Assembly (NCBI GenBank): GCA_037179385.1 | Contig: CM074187.1 | Span: 51,804,879 to 51,868,878, forward strand | Length of the DNA stretch: 64,000 nt | Origin: Holothuria scabra | Lineage: Eukaryota > Echinodermata > Holothuroidea > Aspidochirotida > Holothuriidae | Direction: 5' to 3' | Part shown: piece after piece, positions 46,216 to 60,310 of the stretch | Position numbering within the stretch: position 1 is the stretch's first letter | Layout: each line of letters begins with the position of its first letter | Position numbers and translations under genes: made by a program | Notes under the pieces: model-generated | What the model was told of the DNA's origin: nothing | What the model saw: only the letters and a program-made list of their open reading frames with translations | The model's database searches: none

Positions 46216-46855
46216 TACTGTCAGGGAAACACTGCTGCGGCCCGCCTGAAACCGATTGGCTAGAAACTGAGTAATATTATATCCTCTACAGTAACTGACT
46301 AACCCATGGAGTAGTGTTGGTGTCCATGGCAATTGGCACCATATGGTCTACTATATTTATAATGAATTCAAGTGTGCTGTGAAATTGCATTCAAATGTTC
46401 ACAGAACTTGAAGGTGCATGTACAGTGTGGCATTTGAAACATTCAGAATGGGTCACATGGCCCTGAATTTTATCTCACTCTATTGTGATCTAGCAAGCCA
46501 GTAGCACTGTATGACACCTTTTGGGTATTGATAAAAAATGTTGAATGACTTACAGTGATGTACATATATTAAAAAGTCAGTGGTGATGCCAGAATGTTAA
46601 AATGGGGGCAGGGGGCAAACTGTAGGCAAAGAAACATGTTGGGGGGAAAAGTGTTCTCAGGCAGAGTGAAACCAAAGGCCAAGCGCATGCCTCTTTGGGT
46701 GGACCTCCAGGGGGAGAAGCCCCAGAAGCACTGACGTCATATCTAGAGGGGGAAAATTATTTACGAACAGCAAGGGCATGGTGGCCATTCCTAAATACTG
46801 TAACACTGCATTGCCAAATATATCCATATTTTTCACTAAATTTTGGCACCACAAG

Positions 46856-47206
46856 GAGGCCTTGATTTTCTGTAAAATTTTATGGTTGTCCTTCGGGCAA
46901 CTATTTCACTAGTTTTGGCTGTCCACAAGGAAATTTGGTTGTCCAAATTATTTTTTTACACAGTTAAAAACCAGTCTTGTGTTCATGTATTATTGGTCTT
47001 TAAGAATAAAAAGATGTGTTGAGAGACAGAAATACTTCTGAAACATGGTATGATGGAAAGTTGAAAGAGTTTATTAGTCTGCTGTATACTTCTTCAAACC
47101 AAGAGAAAAATGGTTGTCCATCGGACAGCCAACCTTTAACTTTTGGTTGTTCATATGAAATTTTAGTTGTCCAGGACAATGGGACAACCATGAAAATCAA
47201 GCTCTG
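46856..47206. mobile_element. 351-bp inverted-repeat element with a 5-bp flanking repeat
   Basis: CTTGATTTTCTGTAAAATTT and ATGGTTGTCC near the left end pair with the inverse of GGACAACCATGAAAATCAAG near the right. ACAAG flanks both ends (46851-46855 and 47207-47211). GTTGTCC is repeated several times inside. Confidence 0.7.
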
Positions 47207-47659
47207 ACAAGAGGCTACTGTAGCTACAGTTTGCTGCTTTTAAGACGGAGTTTCAATAGATTATCAGACTTTGAATTGATCAATTTAAAATTTCTTGTAG
47301 GTTTAGGCTTCTACACAAATAGGAGATACCAATAGGCCTACATCCTTCAGTGCTGTTACAAGACATGGAAGCCATACACTGAAAGCAACTTTGGCCATTT
47401 TCAGGGCAGTGAGGGCACTGGGGCAAACATAGAATGTAGGCCTACAGTGACAATAGCTTTGATAAAATTAGTTTTATATCTCTTATCACATCTTGATTAC
47501 AAGCTGGATTGCATGGGTGCCATGCACGGTTTTGACACATTCCCACCTGACTTTCCTACCTGTGAGTAGAGAACTTGTACTCTCCACAATACAGGTTCTG
47601 TGTGCTTCGCATTGGTTGCCACCCAAGCTTACTTAGGTTTGCAGTTACTCAGAACTTAA

Positions 47660-47900
47660 AGGGCAAGAGAAGTTGCCTCAAACTTATTTTGAAACAACAG
47701 CTAAATCTCACAGTTTTCTTCTTGTTTCTCTGCCAAGTATCTTTCATAATATTTGAGGACTTAAACATTGCATTCCAGTTAAACCAAGCAATGACCTATA
47801 GTTGTAGTAAATGTGACAATTGAGGGGGAAAATTATCGTCACGTGAAAGCCATGCTTGAATCAGGAGAATCTGCTGGACTGATTCATGTTTAAATGACTG
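47660..47900. mobile_element. Degraded TTAA MITE (family of 3531-3786)
   Basis: TTAA followed by AGGGCAAGAGAAGTTGCC, then the family interior in part. The right end is blurred near TGACTGCCATTCCT. Confidence 0.45.
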
Positions 47901-50663
47901 CCATTCCTCCTATAATCTTCTGGAACAGCTTTGTATCATTATGACCTGCATTGAAATGTTCATTGTTTTTTTTGAAAGGGGAAGTTTAAGCAAATTTTTA
48001 ATTTTCACATATGAAAGAACCAGATCTACAAAGTCACATTGTGGTGAAGTTTTCATCCAAATCGGACCAGCTTTTCTTGAGATTTATTATTTCAGCATAT
48101 GAATTGTGTTCCAAAGTGAACTTGAGGGCAGCAGAGATTATATTACTTCCTCAAACTGACAAGGAATGCTTTGCTTCCAATTGTTATTTCAGAGTGCTGT
48201 GTTGACCTTGACGTTAAAAGGAAAAGGACCTCCTCATGGGGATTGCAAAGTTTGAAAAGTTTTCATGCCACTTAAATGCAAATTTTGATAATGTGTGACT
48301 GTTGAGGAGAAAATAAGCTGTAAAGTTTAAAGAAAAGCAAAATATTGTCCATTTATGTGATGATAGGATGTTGTATGTGCTTGCTTCAAGTTCACTTTTT
48401 GTTGAAAATGTGACACCTTTACTTGCTCATATCTTGACAACCACACATCAGATCTCAGTGAAATTTCACCAAAATGCTTAGAATAAGTACGCCTCTAACA
48501 TTAGAACTGGATGTTACTTTACACTCTTCTCTTAATTTGACCTTGTTTTTACTAGAAATTAGTATTCACAGGCAGGGATTAATCATCAATGTTGCATTGT
48601 ACTGCGAAGCTGGATTTTCCCCGAGACATGATGACTTATAGAAACGTGCTCTTGAACTCCCAGCTCAACTGCAAGTTTCCACCTTATAAATATTTGATGC
48701 TTCTTGATGGGAACTTTGGTTATGAAAAATTCAAGGCTGTTTCAACTTCCTCCTTTAAGTGCATACTAGAGCTGTGGCAGACATGTACTGTACTCTATGC
48801 TAGGTAATTTGCGTGGAATCGTCTTTATGTTATACATAATGAAACTCTGCCTCACCATCTCACCAGGGAGGAGTTTAAATACAGACTGCAGACTTGCTAG
48901 AAACCAGCAGCTGTTATCTACATCAGCTCGGATCATCGTCTTTGTTGGTTTCTGGGTTGATTCGCGATCATGTTTCTATAACGTAATGGATCAGTTTGTT
49001 AATGGTCTGTGAAGGAATGCTGTTGTACGTATGTATTGTAAGTTTTACACTCCTGTGCAGTATTTTAACATTCATTGTATCTAAAACCAACACTCATGGA
49101 GCAAAGGCATTAACTAAGGTCAATAAAAAAAAAATTGTTCCTGTCCAACTTTTTTAGCAAATGTGAGTCTGCCTTTTGGCAATGATTTTGAAAACCTGTT
49201 CAAGTAGACTAAATGGTACATGTATGTAATGCATTAAAGGAAGATATTAATGAATGGTATTGAATGAAGCAAAAACTTCTAAAGGCTTGGACAGATGTGT
49301 CAGGACAAGATATTTTTGGTGAAATATTCTAGTTTTGATTCTAAAAGAAAGAAAAATATATATGTGGCATTGAGAAAGCATTCGGGTGGGGACAAGAAAC
49401 TCCTAATTTTTTTATCTCAATCTATTGATTCTGGTTCAATTTACAAGGCACTGTTATTATTTTGAGCAGCTAATCCTTGTCTACTGATTAAAAGAATGAA
49501 ATGAAAAATAATGCATGTTAATGGTAAGTGGGAAACTTCATCCTTGTCTTGCGACTTTAGAACCTTCATTATGAAGTCATTCTTTGATAATGTCACATGA
49601 TTTTCAAGAGCCAATCACGAAACCGGACCCCTGGCTCTACTAATCCAAATAAGGATGATTGCATTTTCCCTGTAACTTATTAAGAAAACTAGTACAGTAT
49701 ATGCATTATGTAACATTTTGTAAATTTTCACATAAGTCCAAACAATAATAGATTTGTCAACAGCCTTAAGGCAGGCTGCCACACATAAAACAATTACTGC
49801 AGTATAAATCAAGCAAAATGGCTATCAAAAACTGATAATGAGATTTCTACTTTGTTGCTGGTATTCACTGAAAACATAATGCTGGTTGCAATTAAATTTG
49901 AAAAAAAAATCCATAAAGATATTGCTGCTTTCCATATAACACTGGAATTTGAAGCATGGTTTAACACAGTGAGTTATAATTTGCTTGCTGCTGTATTGTG
50001 AACTATGGTTGCTTTAAAAGCATAAATGTCCGTGACATCTCTGTGAACTGTTGGCATTCTATAAACTGTACAAGTAGGCAATACCGACAGTAGTACCGTA
50101 ACTGTCATAGTACAGAGAGATGCAGTACAGTCCTAAGCTATGAGCTCGTGAGGGGATTCCTTTGCAACTAGGAATGAAATTGAAGGGAAAGAGGCTGTCT
50201 CGTTGTTTTGCATGATTATTGTAGGGTAGGGTACTACCACATGTGGTGTACTTGTAGGCTAACAGTGCATGATGTGAATGTATCATCTCAGAATTTTGCC
50301 CCACATCATCTAATTTAAGGTACTGTACCAATGTTTACATTCCTTGAGGAAATTCAAGCATCCCAAAATTTTGTGATTGAATGAGTAGGGTAGTGTTTGG
50401 TGGATGCTAGATTGATATGGAAGTCATTTTCACAGAACAGAAGTTAAAGAGTGCCAGTTCATCACTTGACCAGAGTTCAGCCATAGCTTGGAAACAAAAT
50501 CTGACCAAATGTCAAGTCCCTCTTCCTTTCACTCTTTCCCAGAAGGTTATAGGCCTTTGGCATTGAAACCAAGGTAATTCATACATGTGAGGAAGTGATG
50601 TCACTTAGGCATGCTCTTCAAGTTTGCTAAAGGTTATGAATACCTGTGATTTTCTCAATTGCA
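47901..50663. other. No gene recognised
   Basis: No exon supported. CAATAAAAAAAAAA near 49122 could be a retroposed 3' end. The segment at 49590-49640 echoes the TTAA MITE interior (CAATCACGAAACCGGAC). Confidence 0.5.
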
Positions 50664-50813
50664 GTTACAGCCCTACGTTAGAACACCCCTATATTCTGAC
50701 ATCTATTGCATTACAACACAGGCTTTGTTCCAACACCTGTATGTTCCGACAACTCGATCATAGATGAATATAGAGTTTGTCGGAACATAGGGGTGCTGGA
50801 ATGTAGGGCAGTC
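50664..50813. repeat. 150-bp hairpin element
   Basis: GTTACAGCCCTACGTTAGAA and CACCCCTAT at the left pair with ATAGGGGTGCTGGAATGTAG and GGCAGTCAC at the right. TTCCGACA motifs inside recall the 60.4 kb inverted repeat. Confidence 0.7.
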
Positions 50814-52822
50814 ACCGATATCGCAAGCTTGCCTGTTGTTAGACAAGGTACTAAAGGCTCAAAATTGCTTCTGAGAAAGGAAAAGGAGGGTGATTTTTCC
50901 AAGGAGAACGTGAAATATGAGAAAATATAATAAGTACTGTTAGTCAATGGCAACTTGAAACTTTCCAAAACTGGGGTGGGGGCAGTCAGGGGATATTTCA
51001 GGGGACCTTTCCATTAAGCCATTGTAAACACATGACAATCTATACTGTACATTTTTAAAGACATGTCTCTTTTCCACTTGGTTTGACGCCCCATGGCTGA
51101 TTATGAGGACCATGCTAGTAGAAGGAATTGAATGTAAATTTCTGCAAAAATCGGTAGATTCATCATTCAGTGTGATTTATTCATTCAGGCTTTCTCTAAG
51201 TACAGCTGGTGTTTTGGAGGTTTAACTTACTTCAATACTATTCATGTGTCTAAATAAGCTATAAAAGGAACATAGGCACACATTTGGAAATGAGGCCTCT
51301 CATAAAGTAATCATAAATGTGACAACCTTCATCTGTTGAATTATTTCAAGTGATCTGTCTCCCTTTGTATAAAAAGTACACAGCATATTGTTCTATTTTA
51401 TATGACATGTGTACTACTATACTGTACATGTAGGCCTATGCATCCTTTTTGTAAATCAGTTCAAACCTGTATTTACACAGTGTTGCATATTATAGCTATG
51501 ATCTTTCTGTTATAAAGCAGTAACAGGTTATTATGATAATATGGAAGGTTTGACCCAGTTTGATAGTTGGTGTGAAGTCCTCCTTTAACCATTCTGTGTA
51601 GAGGTATCTAGCCATGGAATATTAGGTTGGCAAACACTCTGCCACATTGGCAGTTGTTATGGAGGTCACTGTCCTGTTTGATCAAATCCTTAGGTGGCCA
51701 TTTTCAAAATTTAATCATGGGGAAGAGTTCCTGACGGCTTTTAGGAGAAGCCAGCATCAGAAGGAGTTGTCACATGGGTATTATTGGAGGGAAGACCCAG
51801 AGCACTTTAGAGAGTGCAAGTGTGAAAAAATATTATCCTCTGACCCTTCCCATTGGGGGATGGAAATGTGGGACTGTTCATGTGGACTTGACACTTCTGT
51901 AAAGTCCCTAAAGATCATCACAGTGTTGAAATGAGGTAAAATTTTACAGTCTAAACTTAGAATATGAAGAAAGCAAATTTCTCAGCTGCAAAGCTGACAT
52001 ATATAGCATTGACATTACAATTACTGTAGCCTCAGTGGCAATTTTAGCAATTGTGCCCATGATATTTGATTTCTGTGTGTAGACATTACATCTAGGGCCA
52101 TACACCTATACACTATACAGTAATGGGGGGGGGGGGACAATGGTGGAAATTAGCTTCCCGTAATCCATTGCTGTACTGATCTTCTCTTTCATTGTCATCT
52201 CACAACTGTCTTGCCCAGCAATGCACACCTGCTGTGCATTCGAGTAGCTTTCTACTCTACATACCTGCTGTGAGTCTATTTCATCAAAGTCCGGCAGAGC
52301 ACTGGTTAGAAAAAAATGAAAAAGCTTTCTTAGGACCTGTTCTAATGGGATCCTGCCTAATGGGATGTTCTTAATCCCAAAACAAAATCATTTCAAGTAT
52401 TATCATCCAAAATTTTCTACATAATGGGATGGGGGAAGTCCAGATTCGAACTTTTTCCCTGTTCCCTGCACGATTTTAGTCCCTATGCTTAATTTAGTAA
52501 TGGTGGGACATGATACATTTGTAAATTTATACCAACTAAGGACAACAGTCAAAATAGGTTAAAAACTCCTGATTTAGACAGTTTATTGTGGAACATGAAA
52601 AGCTTGTTCCACGAACAAGTAGTATACAATACCAGGCCTCACGCTTCAGCTTTCAAAGGACAAGGCCATTTGGCCTTGGTTCAGTTTGGATTTTCAAGGG
52701 CATAAGACCATCAATCAGGGCATTAAGGCCATTCTCATTTCTGAACAATGGAACCAATGCCATTTGAAAAAAATGCATCACAAAATTAGCAAACACAATA
52801 AAACTATATGATGTATACTTAA
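50814..52822. other. No gene recognised
   Basis: The longest open frame (51647-51934, plus) has no recognisable domain and no convincing splice context. Confidence 0.55.
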
Positions 52823-53123
52823 AGGCCTGATCCTCTCACCCCAAACAGTTTAAATTCTCCCAACCGAAACGCCCCTCCCACAAATGTTTCAAATTCATCC
52901 TCATCCAGAGGCAACCTTAGTTTATTGCTTCAAGGTGAGTATATACAAGACCCCAATGTGTAATCAAAACACTCTCCATCTCAGTATACAGTACAGGCTG
53001 TGTAATTTATGAGCTATGGTACTTTGCATTGTTTGAACTAGCTGTCAATCAAAGAGCTAAGCCAATTGAGAATTTCTGTAAGCCACTACAAAAAATGGAG
53101 CTTGGGGTGAGTGGATTGGCCCT
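52823..53123. mobile_element. TTAA MITE (CTCACCCCAA family), 301 bp, uninterrupted
   Basis: TTAA at 52819-52822 and 53124-53127. AGGCCTGATCCTCTCACCCC and GGGGTGAGTGGATTGGCCCT are inverted ends. It serves as the reference copy for the nest at 44037-44728. Confidence 0.85.
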
Positions 53124-53127
53124 TTAA

Positions 53128-55235
53128 AATAGCAAGTTACCAAGGCCATACACTGAAGGTAATGATGGCAACTTTGGCCTTGACTTTTAGTCATTTTATT
53201 TTATCAGGGCATTCCTTCAGATAGAGAAGGCATGACAATGGCCCCTTTAGTTGCTGTTAATTTTTAGGCCTGCAGTACAAGTATTTGCACTTGAAGCTCT
53301 TTGTGTTAATTATAGTTTGTTTGAAACCCACACTGGTAACCAAAGTACAGTTTATTTTGTGAGATACCACCATAGGAATGTGGTATTTGAACACCTCTTA
53401 GAAAAGCAGGCATGTTTACCAACTCTTCCAGGAAACTTAAAACTCTAAGCAAATAATTTTCCAGGTAGGGTGTTAGAATTCCATGATAATGACTGTGTCA
53501 GTATGCCCTTGTGTGTGTGTTTGTTTGTGTATGTGTGTAGGGAGAGCATTGATTTGAGACTTGATTTGCAACATTCTGCTACCTCTGATTTCATTTCATT
53601 TATTTCTTTTATCACAACAGTTAATAAAGGAGATAGTAGATTTGCACACATAAAGAAGTTTATAAAAACAATTGGTTGTGAATGGAAGTACTCTTAAAAC
53701 CCTTGTGCTTGAGAAAAAAGCACTCCCAAAGAGAAAAGACAAAATATAAACAGAAGATCAACGTAAATTTCCCCTGTACCCCCTCCCCCAACAGTCCCCA
53801 CCCACCAACCCAACATATCCGAGGAATATTTATAGGTACCTTGGCAGTGAATATCCTTGATTGTACCTTTTCTTTTGAAATGTCATCATCTTAGTGTTAA
53901 AAATCAAAGGAGGGATAGCACCGGCTTGGGAGTATTCTCACTGTCTATGGAGGTCTTTTGCAGTATCTTATTTGCATGGTACTTCACCCTGAGATGACTT
54001 TTACTGATAGACTGCATTTCAGTTTTACAGGAGATTCAATGAATTAGTACTTGAGTTGCAAACAACTTAAAGGTAGTGTGACTGGTCAGCAAAATGACCT
54101 GACTTGACTTGTCTGTTATGGAGTGGACTTTCCTAAGGAAAATATACCTTTTCCAAGTTTGAACGTTACTGAAGCGATTATGCAAAAATAACAATTGGGT
54201 GTGTTGCACAGTTGTGACAATTTTTTGATAACCCTACATTAATTATCTCTTAATTACTCTTCGTCAAATAGTGTTTCGGTTTGGAAATTGATACTTATGA
54301 TTTTCAGTTACACAATTTAAACTTCCAAAATAAAACCTTCAGGACAAACTTTTGTTACAACTGCCCTTGAAATGAAGATTGTAAAAACAAAGGATACATT
54401 GGTCATATATATGGCATGTCCCTTTCATGACATCACAAAATTTGCATATTGAGCTCTTAATGATTAAGTGCAAATTAGAAATTGAACTGTAAAATGGTCA
54501 ATTTTTGACTGATTTTGATGGGAATTGTGGCTAATATCTTGGTTCTAAATGAATTTTTTTTTGCAGGTACCCAATTTTCACATTTTCATGTCACATGACC
54601 TCTAACCCCCTTTATTGATACAGTACATATAAATGTTGATGAAGCAGTTCAGGTTGTTGCAGGCCTCCTGCAATCTGTGGCTGGTTTCAGTGGTTTGGTT
54701 ACTCTCTCATGGGAAACACACTTCTAGGTTCACATCTGCAACTACACCAGACGTTAGTAGGAACAGGGAGTTGCTCTAGCAACTCCCTGGTAGGACAATG
54801 TGAGGTACTCTCCTATGAATTAGTTTAGAGTAACTTAGATGAGGTCTAACCACACACCAACATGAGTGTGTCATATAGTGTCAGTCAACTCAATCATTAG
54901 TTCAAAGTTTAAATTTATTTTCCAGTATGGTTCAAGTTCAAATTTGGTTTGCCCTTTGTCCCCTCTTATGACAGGCGTTAAATACTGTGGGCACATTGTA
55001 CAACCCCCTGCCCACAGGGGACACTCTCCCATGGGAGACATACTTCTATGTGCACACTCTGGTATTACACTGTTGCTGTTGCTTCCAAATTTCAATGCTG
55101 ATTCCTAAATTTTGCTACACACATTATGCTGTGCCCAAGGGGAAGCATACTGAGTTGCCGTAATTTCCACCCCACCCATGAGTTAAATCGGGGACCTCCG
55201 AGGTAACATACTGTAGCGTCTCCAATACACCAGAT
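53128..55235. other. No gene recognised
   Basis: A TTTCATTTCATTTATTT stretch at about 53588 might be a minus-strand LINE tail. A perfect hairpin, GGGAGTTGCT with AGCAACTCCC, lies at about 54764-54790. No exon supported. Confidence 0.5.
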
Positions 55236-56807
55236 TAGTGTTCGACCGATCATCTGTTAGGTAATCGGCATCGGGCCGATTATTGCGTTATCGGTAAATA
55301 ATCGGCATCGGTAAAATTCTGCCATCCAACCGATCACTACCACCGATTATTTGCAAACTGGAAAAAGGGGCTAAATTTACTTGAAACTTGCTCTTAATTT
55401 CGTTAAAATTCCCCTAAATACTCAATCCTTTAACTTCCCGCCAAAACGGGATGCATTGATAATCACAAACGTATACATTTTACCCCTGCCATGGGAATGA
55501 TCGTTTGATGTTTTCCGCTACAGTATAACCCGGTAGTATTACTTGGAATTCGATTTAGAAGTGCATTCAAGGTGTATTCTTGCTGTCTCGCAGAAAGCGC
55601 TGCGTAAGTTGCTGTACAAACTGTTCTGCACAAAACACATAGTACAGACTACCTAGCTGCAGTGTTTCGCCGTTTTTTCAAATCCCCAAGCTTGGCATAC
55701 GTATCTGTGCACGTTTTGTACACGTAGCACTTAGAATCTTGTGAAGTTCGGTGGTTATTATCTTGCATAAATTAAGCCATTCCCAGCATTCCTTCCGTAA
55801 TGTTATTTACGGTAGGACTTCAGTAATGTTGTCACACAACGTCATTGCAAACGAAAACAGTAATGCACGTTGCGTGCGTGTTCGTTTTTACCGCCAAACA
55901 AGGCACAATATTTTGCTCGGTGACATCATATGCAAAAGATCCATTGCAAAATTTAAATTGTCCCCTGCTTCGTGATTGGTTCAATTGCGTTGATTCTAGG
56001 CAGCCAATCAAAACACGCGCCTTCGCCTATGTGATTTAGTGTGTGAAAATACTCGGTCTCGAGACAAATTTTCCCATTGAGTTTGTGTTACGACCATCGC
56101 GCTTGTAATGCCGGCTAGCGAAGCCGGGCGAGCCCCGTGCCAAATTCACCTAGAAACGGCATCACAAATCTCTGCGTACGTGGATTTTTCGGGGATCGGA
56201 CTTACGTGCATTTCAGTTGCAGATTCTTTATAAACAAGAGGGAAGTTTTGAACGAGAACTGCTAAAAATATACGGGGATATTTATATCGGAAAGGAACCA
56301 TAAGATACGTTATACAGGTGCCCAGAACTGCTAAGATTATGATGATTGCTTTACATGGGGTTGGTTAAAGCGGGAGAGTAGCTACAGTACATTAACGCAA
56401 CTACAACCCAGTAAAGTAAAAGAAAGCAATGTTCTGACATGATTGGGGGATGAAAACAAGACAGAGCATGATGTTGGCCTTAGAACTAAATTATCAAAGG
56501 GCATGTGACATCGACTGCAAACAGTTGTACAGAGTTAAGGGTTGATTTGTATCTCCACTTTTGAAGTGAAAATATTTCGCCTACAAAAATGATATCCCGT
56601 TCGTGAAACGAACAGAACTGTTCCCAAAATTTCCCATCCTGAACTGGTTATGGTTATACGATATGCACGAAGCAAGGGGCACGTACTAAATTGACAAACA
56701 TGTGACTTCCCTCTTTCTGATAATCGGTAATCGGCATCGGGCCGATTGTTAAATTAAATAATCGGTAATCGGGTATTACCGATTATAGCATAATCGGTCG
56801 AACACTA
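55236..56807. mobile_element. hAT-type non-autonomous element (1572 bp, exact 8-bp TSD)
   Basis: The ends TAGTGTTCGACCGAT and ATCGGTCGAACACTA are perfect inverted repeats. CACCAGAT is exact on both sides (55228-55235 and 56808-56815). Subterminal regions carry many CGATTA/TAATCGG motifs (AATCGGCATCGGGCCGATT). No transposase frame. Confidence 0.92.
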
Positions 56808-56815
56808 CACCAGAT

Positions 56816-58405
56816 AGGTTCTCTTATAATAGACAGACACAAGGGGATAGATGTACTGTATAGTGTACTGTTTATTAGGATTTGATAGAGTATATTACTG
56901 CCAGTGTGCTCAGAATGCACACTTAATGAAAATAGTGTTTGATTCTTTTGTTCAGTTGCCACATGATGGAAGTCAACTTTGTATTATTAAATTTTTGAAA
57001 GAACAAATAAAGAAGAGAAAAAAACAAAAAGAGATATAAAATTGAAAGAAAAATTTAGACCTTGAACTTATATAGACTCAAATTTGAGCTTTCTGAATTT
57101 AATTTTGGGTGCAATTTGTTCCCTGTGATTCCACAACAAAAACAGAGCAATCACTTCTTGGGACTGTTTAATACGTTTAGTAGCATGTAATAATACAATA
57201 ATAAAACAGTGCCTGGCCTCACATTGCCCATGGCTATTTGGAGAGCACCATGACTTTGTAAAGTAGGTTAATAAATAAAATACAAGGAGAGAGCAAGACT
57301 ACGTTCATGCATGTACATCCTGTGTGCAGTGTAATTTCCCTCTAGGTTCACTTTTCTGATATTAAATTTCTTCATCTACTTGTATTTATGCAGTTAAACA
57401 ACTCCCAGTTTTTTGAAAGTTTACCAATACATCCTGGAAATGTATTTTTGATGTGTTTTGTTGCTTTGTGAGGGCTAGTTGATTTAATATGAATATAGCA
57501 ATATTTGTACTGGATAGCTAGAATATGATGACTATATGTCATAACTAGAGTGTATGAATAGGCAAGTTCCCATGGGGAGCATCTTGTAGCATTTTATGCA
57601 GGGCAGTTGCTGCAATGCTTTATGGGTAATCTTCTCCAATTAGCTCAGGGCAGATGAGAATCAAGACTGTGGGTGTTGACAGTTTCAGAATGTGAAGCTA
57701 CTAACAGAGCCAAAGATTAATTCATAGAGATTTGAAATTGGAATGTGATGCATTTGGTTGCGGTTCAGATTGGGTATTAACTTGAAGATACTGGCCAGGG
57801 AGATGACGAGGTCAAATTGTACATTCGACAAGCCTGTAACATTGTGAGGTGACTGTGTTGTGAACTGAGAGCTCCTCACAATGGGTTTATATGGGAATAT
57901 CCATCTCTTATACTGTAGGTTATGAAAAAGAATGTTTCAAGAAATCTCTGCATGTGTTTTGGATTGAGCAAACTATGCAGGGAGGTTGATAAGTGAACCT
58001 AATACTGTGCAATGCACTGCTGCTCAGGAATGTAGGGGAACTAATAAAACTTAAAGAAAAGAAGCTGTCATAACAAATAAAAAAAATTGAAGGAGGAAAT
58101 AACTTATTGACTTCACAAATGTTTGTAAGGTAAAGAGTAACTACTAACAGGTAATGGTAATCTGTAGTATGCACACAATACATTGATGGGTAAATATTTT
58201 CATGATTGGCTTGCTTTTCACACCAGTCAATAGGCCAGATATTTACAGTAGAGTATTACTTTGTTCAGTTTTCTGGAGAGGTTGTAGGATTGCTGGAATC
58301 CACCAGCTTTGATTATCTTATTTGAAAAGGAAAGTAACTACTTGGGGGAAATTTCCCTACCATTTCTACTATACCTGCCTTTTGGCAGCCAATTATATGA
58401 AAGCC
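56816..58405. other. No gene recognised
   Basis: AT-rich with only short frames. Confidence 0.55.
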
Positions 58406-58570
58406 AAGAACGGCGCAGTAGGGAGAAAATGCAAATCGATTTCGCTGTACCAACAGTCCAACAAAAAGAAGAGGGCGTACTTCCATAATGTCTTGTTTCA
58501 GCCAGTGATGTACTGCATACATCCTCAATATTAATGGGCGAGTCCCAATGCTGTTAGAAAACAGAGCCAT
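58406..58570 (-). repeat. Inverted duplication, left arm
   Basis: On the minus strand it reads LLVQRNRFAFSPYC in one frame. The nucleotide text matches, inverted, 58703-58878 over GAGAAAACGCAAATCGATTT-like and AGAAAACAGAGCC blocks. Confidence 0.7.
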
Positions 58571-58702
58571 TAAGACAAGAACAACGCATCAGTACTTGTT
58601 TTGGCTGCAACAACATGAAAATAAAGGAGCAAGTGTTTTGATATTGCTAACTAAATGTGAGAACACTAAGCCTCAAAGGCTAAAAAATAAACATTATTCT
58701 TG

Positions 58703-58878
58703 TCTGAAAGGCTCTGTTTTCTAGTAGCATTGAGACTTGTCCGTTTATTTTGTGGATACTTAATACTTCACATGCTATAATAAAACTATCTTGAGATACA
58801 ACCTCTTCTATTTTGTCGGAATTCTTGGTACAGAGAAATCGATTTGCGTTTTCTCCTTACTGCACAGTTCGTGGCTTC
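58703..58878 (+). repeat. Inverted duplication, right arm
   Basis: The plus strand reads LVQRNRFAFSPYC as well, so the same text faces away across a 130-bp spacer. The middle part of each arm is diverged. It could be two oppositely inserted copies of one short retroposon. Confidence 0.7.
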
Positions 58879-59119
58879 TGTACAAGTATGCAGCAGATGT
58901 ACCTGCAACAATTAAAAACACATGATACTTAAAAAAGTTGTGCAACAGATATAATTTTAGAAAATGGGAAATCATTTATAACACAATTTTGTTCTCATGA
59001 TGAATTTAACTTTGAACTAAATTTATTACAACCAGATATTTTTGTTAGAAGCTTAGAAAGACCTTCAATTGATTTGTACCCTACCCATTAAACCTCTGTG
59101 GAGCAGTTATGTCATAAGT

Positions 59120-59235
59120 AACCTACACATGGGAGGAGGGAAACAAGCCAGTGAGCAACAACTGGAAAAAGACCATGACCAGCTCTCATAAACCAATTGG
59201 TTAGGAGCTTAGCCATGAAACCTCATCTAACCAAC
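59120..59235 (+). mobile_element. SINE (CCAACCAATTGG body family), partial
   Basis: GCCAGTGAGCAACAACTGGA, then AAAAGACCATGACCAGCTC, and AAACCAATTGGTTAGGAGCT match the family body. Confidence 0.65.
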
Positions 59236-60310
59236 TACACTTTTCTTCTCCCCCCCCCCCCCCCCCATCAGATCTTCCATGCATTCAGTTTTCCCCCTTT
59301 GCTATAAACCTGTCACATTGTCTGATTTGTTTCTGTCAAGGAATATACTGACCCCTTCCACATCATAACAGGCAAACCTGTAATTGTACCCCACCAATCG
59401 AGAGGCTGCCTGAAATGGTTTAGCAACATTTACTATCAGTGCACTCATTTACTTTTTAAGTTGTCTCAGGAAGTTCAGCGGTGGTGAAATTTTTTATCAC
59501 TAATCGGCTAATAGCATAAATTTTATGCAAGCCTGAAAACCTGTGTGATTATGTTGACAAATTAAACACTTTTTTAGTGCACACTGTACCTTACTGTCTA
59601 AATTTTGTTGTTTAGTGTAAGAGGCTTTTGAAGGAATTACAGTAGTAAGGAGGATTTGTTTGTGGCAATGGACATATCTGTTTGACAAATAATGTAAAGT
59701 GAAGGTACTGTTCAGTACTGCTGATAGTGAAAAAGTTCACACAAACAGGATTTCAAGTAATGGCCTCAACACCTACAGACTTAAGACCCTATTCTGAAGG
59801 GTATAGTATCCTTAGTTGCAAGTGGCTTGTACAAGTGCTTGTGTTGAAGAGAAGCCACTGGATGGCAATCTTGAGAGACAATGAGGGTGTAAAGTTGGAA
59901 ACACTCTCAAACAGCCATTCACAAAGATTTAGATGTAATTTCTGTTGTCATTATTGTTAGGTTGGAAACTAGCTACAATTGCAAATTTTCAGGTTTAGTG
60001 AAACTACAACATATACTATCTTAAAATGTATTTTGTTTATCATATCAGTCCTAAACAAGTACTGATTTGTGACAACTCTTAGCAAGAATTTCAAGCAAAT
60101 GCTTAAAGCCATATTATCATCATGCCAAAATACATTTTTAGTGTAAGGGATATTTAAAGTCCCAGTTGGTTGGTTTGATTGACATTAAAATTTAAAAGTT
60201 GCAGAGTAGCTTAAGTGCTTGGATTACATATTGTAGCCTTGTATGCTCGCCAGGACTTAGTCTTAACTCTTAATTACAATGAAATAGCTTTGTGACTGCA
60301 CAAGAGGTAG
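59236..60310. other. No gene recognised
   Basis: No supported feature. Confidence 0.55.

Noticed and set aside
49122..49135. CAATAAA plus A-run as a gene 3' end
   Set aside because: No coding exon upstream could be supported; a retroposed fragment or chance is as likely.
51647..51934. 95-codon plus-strand frame as a possible exon
   Set aside because: No recognisable domain, no clear acceptor/donor pair, composition not convincingly coding.
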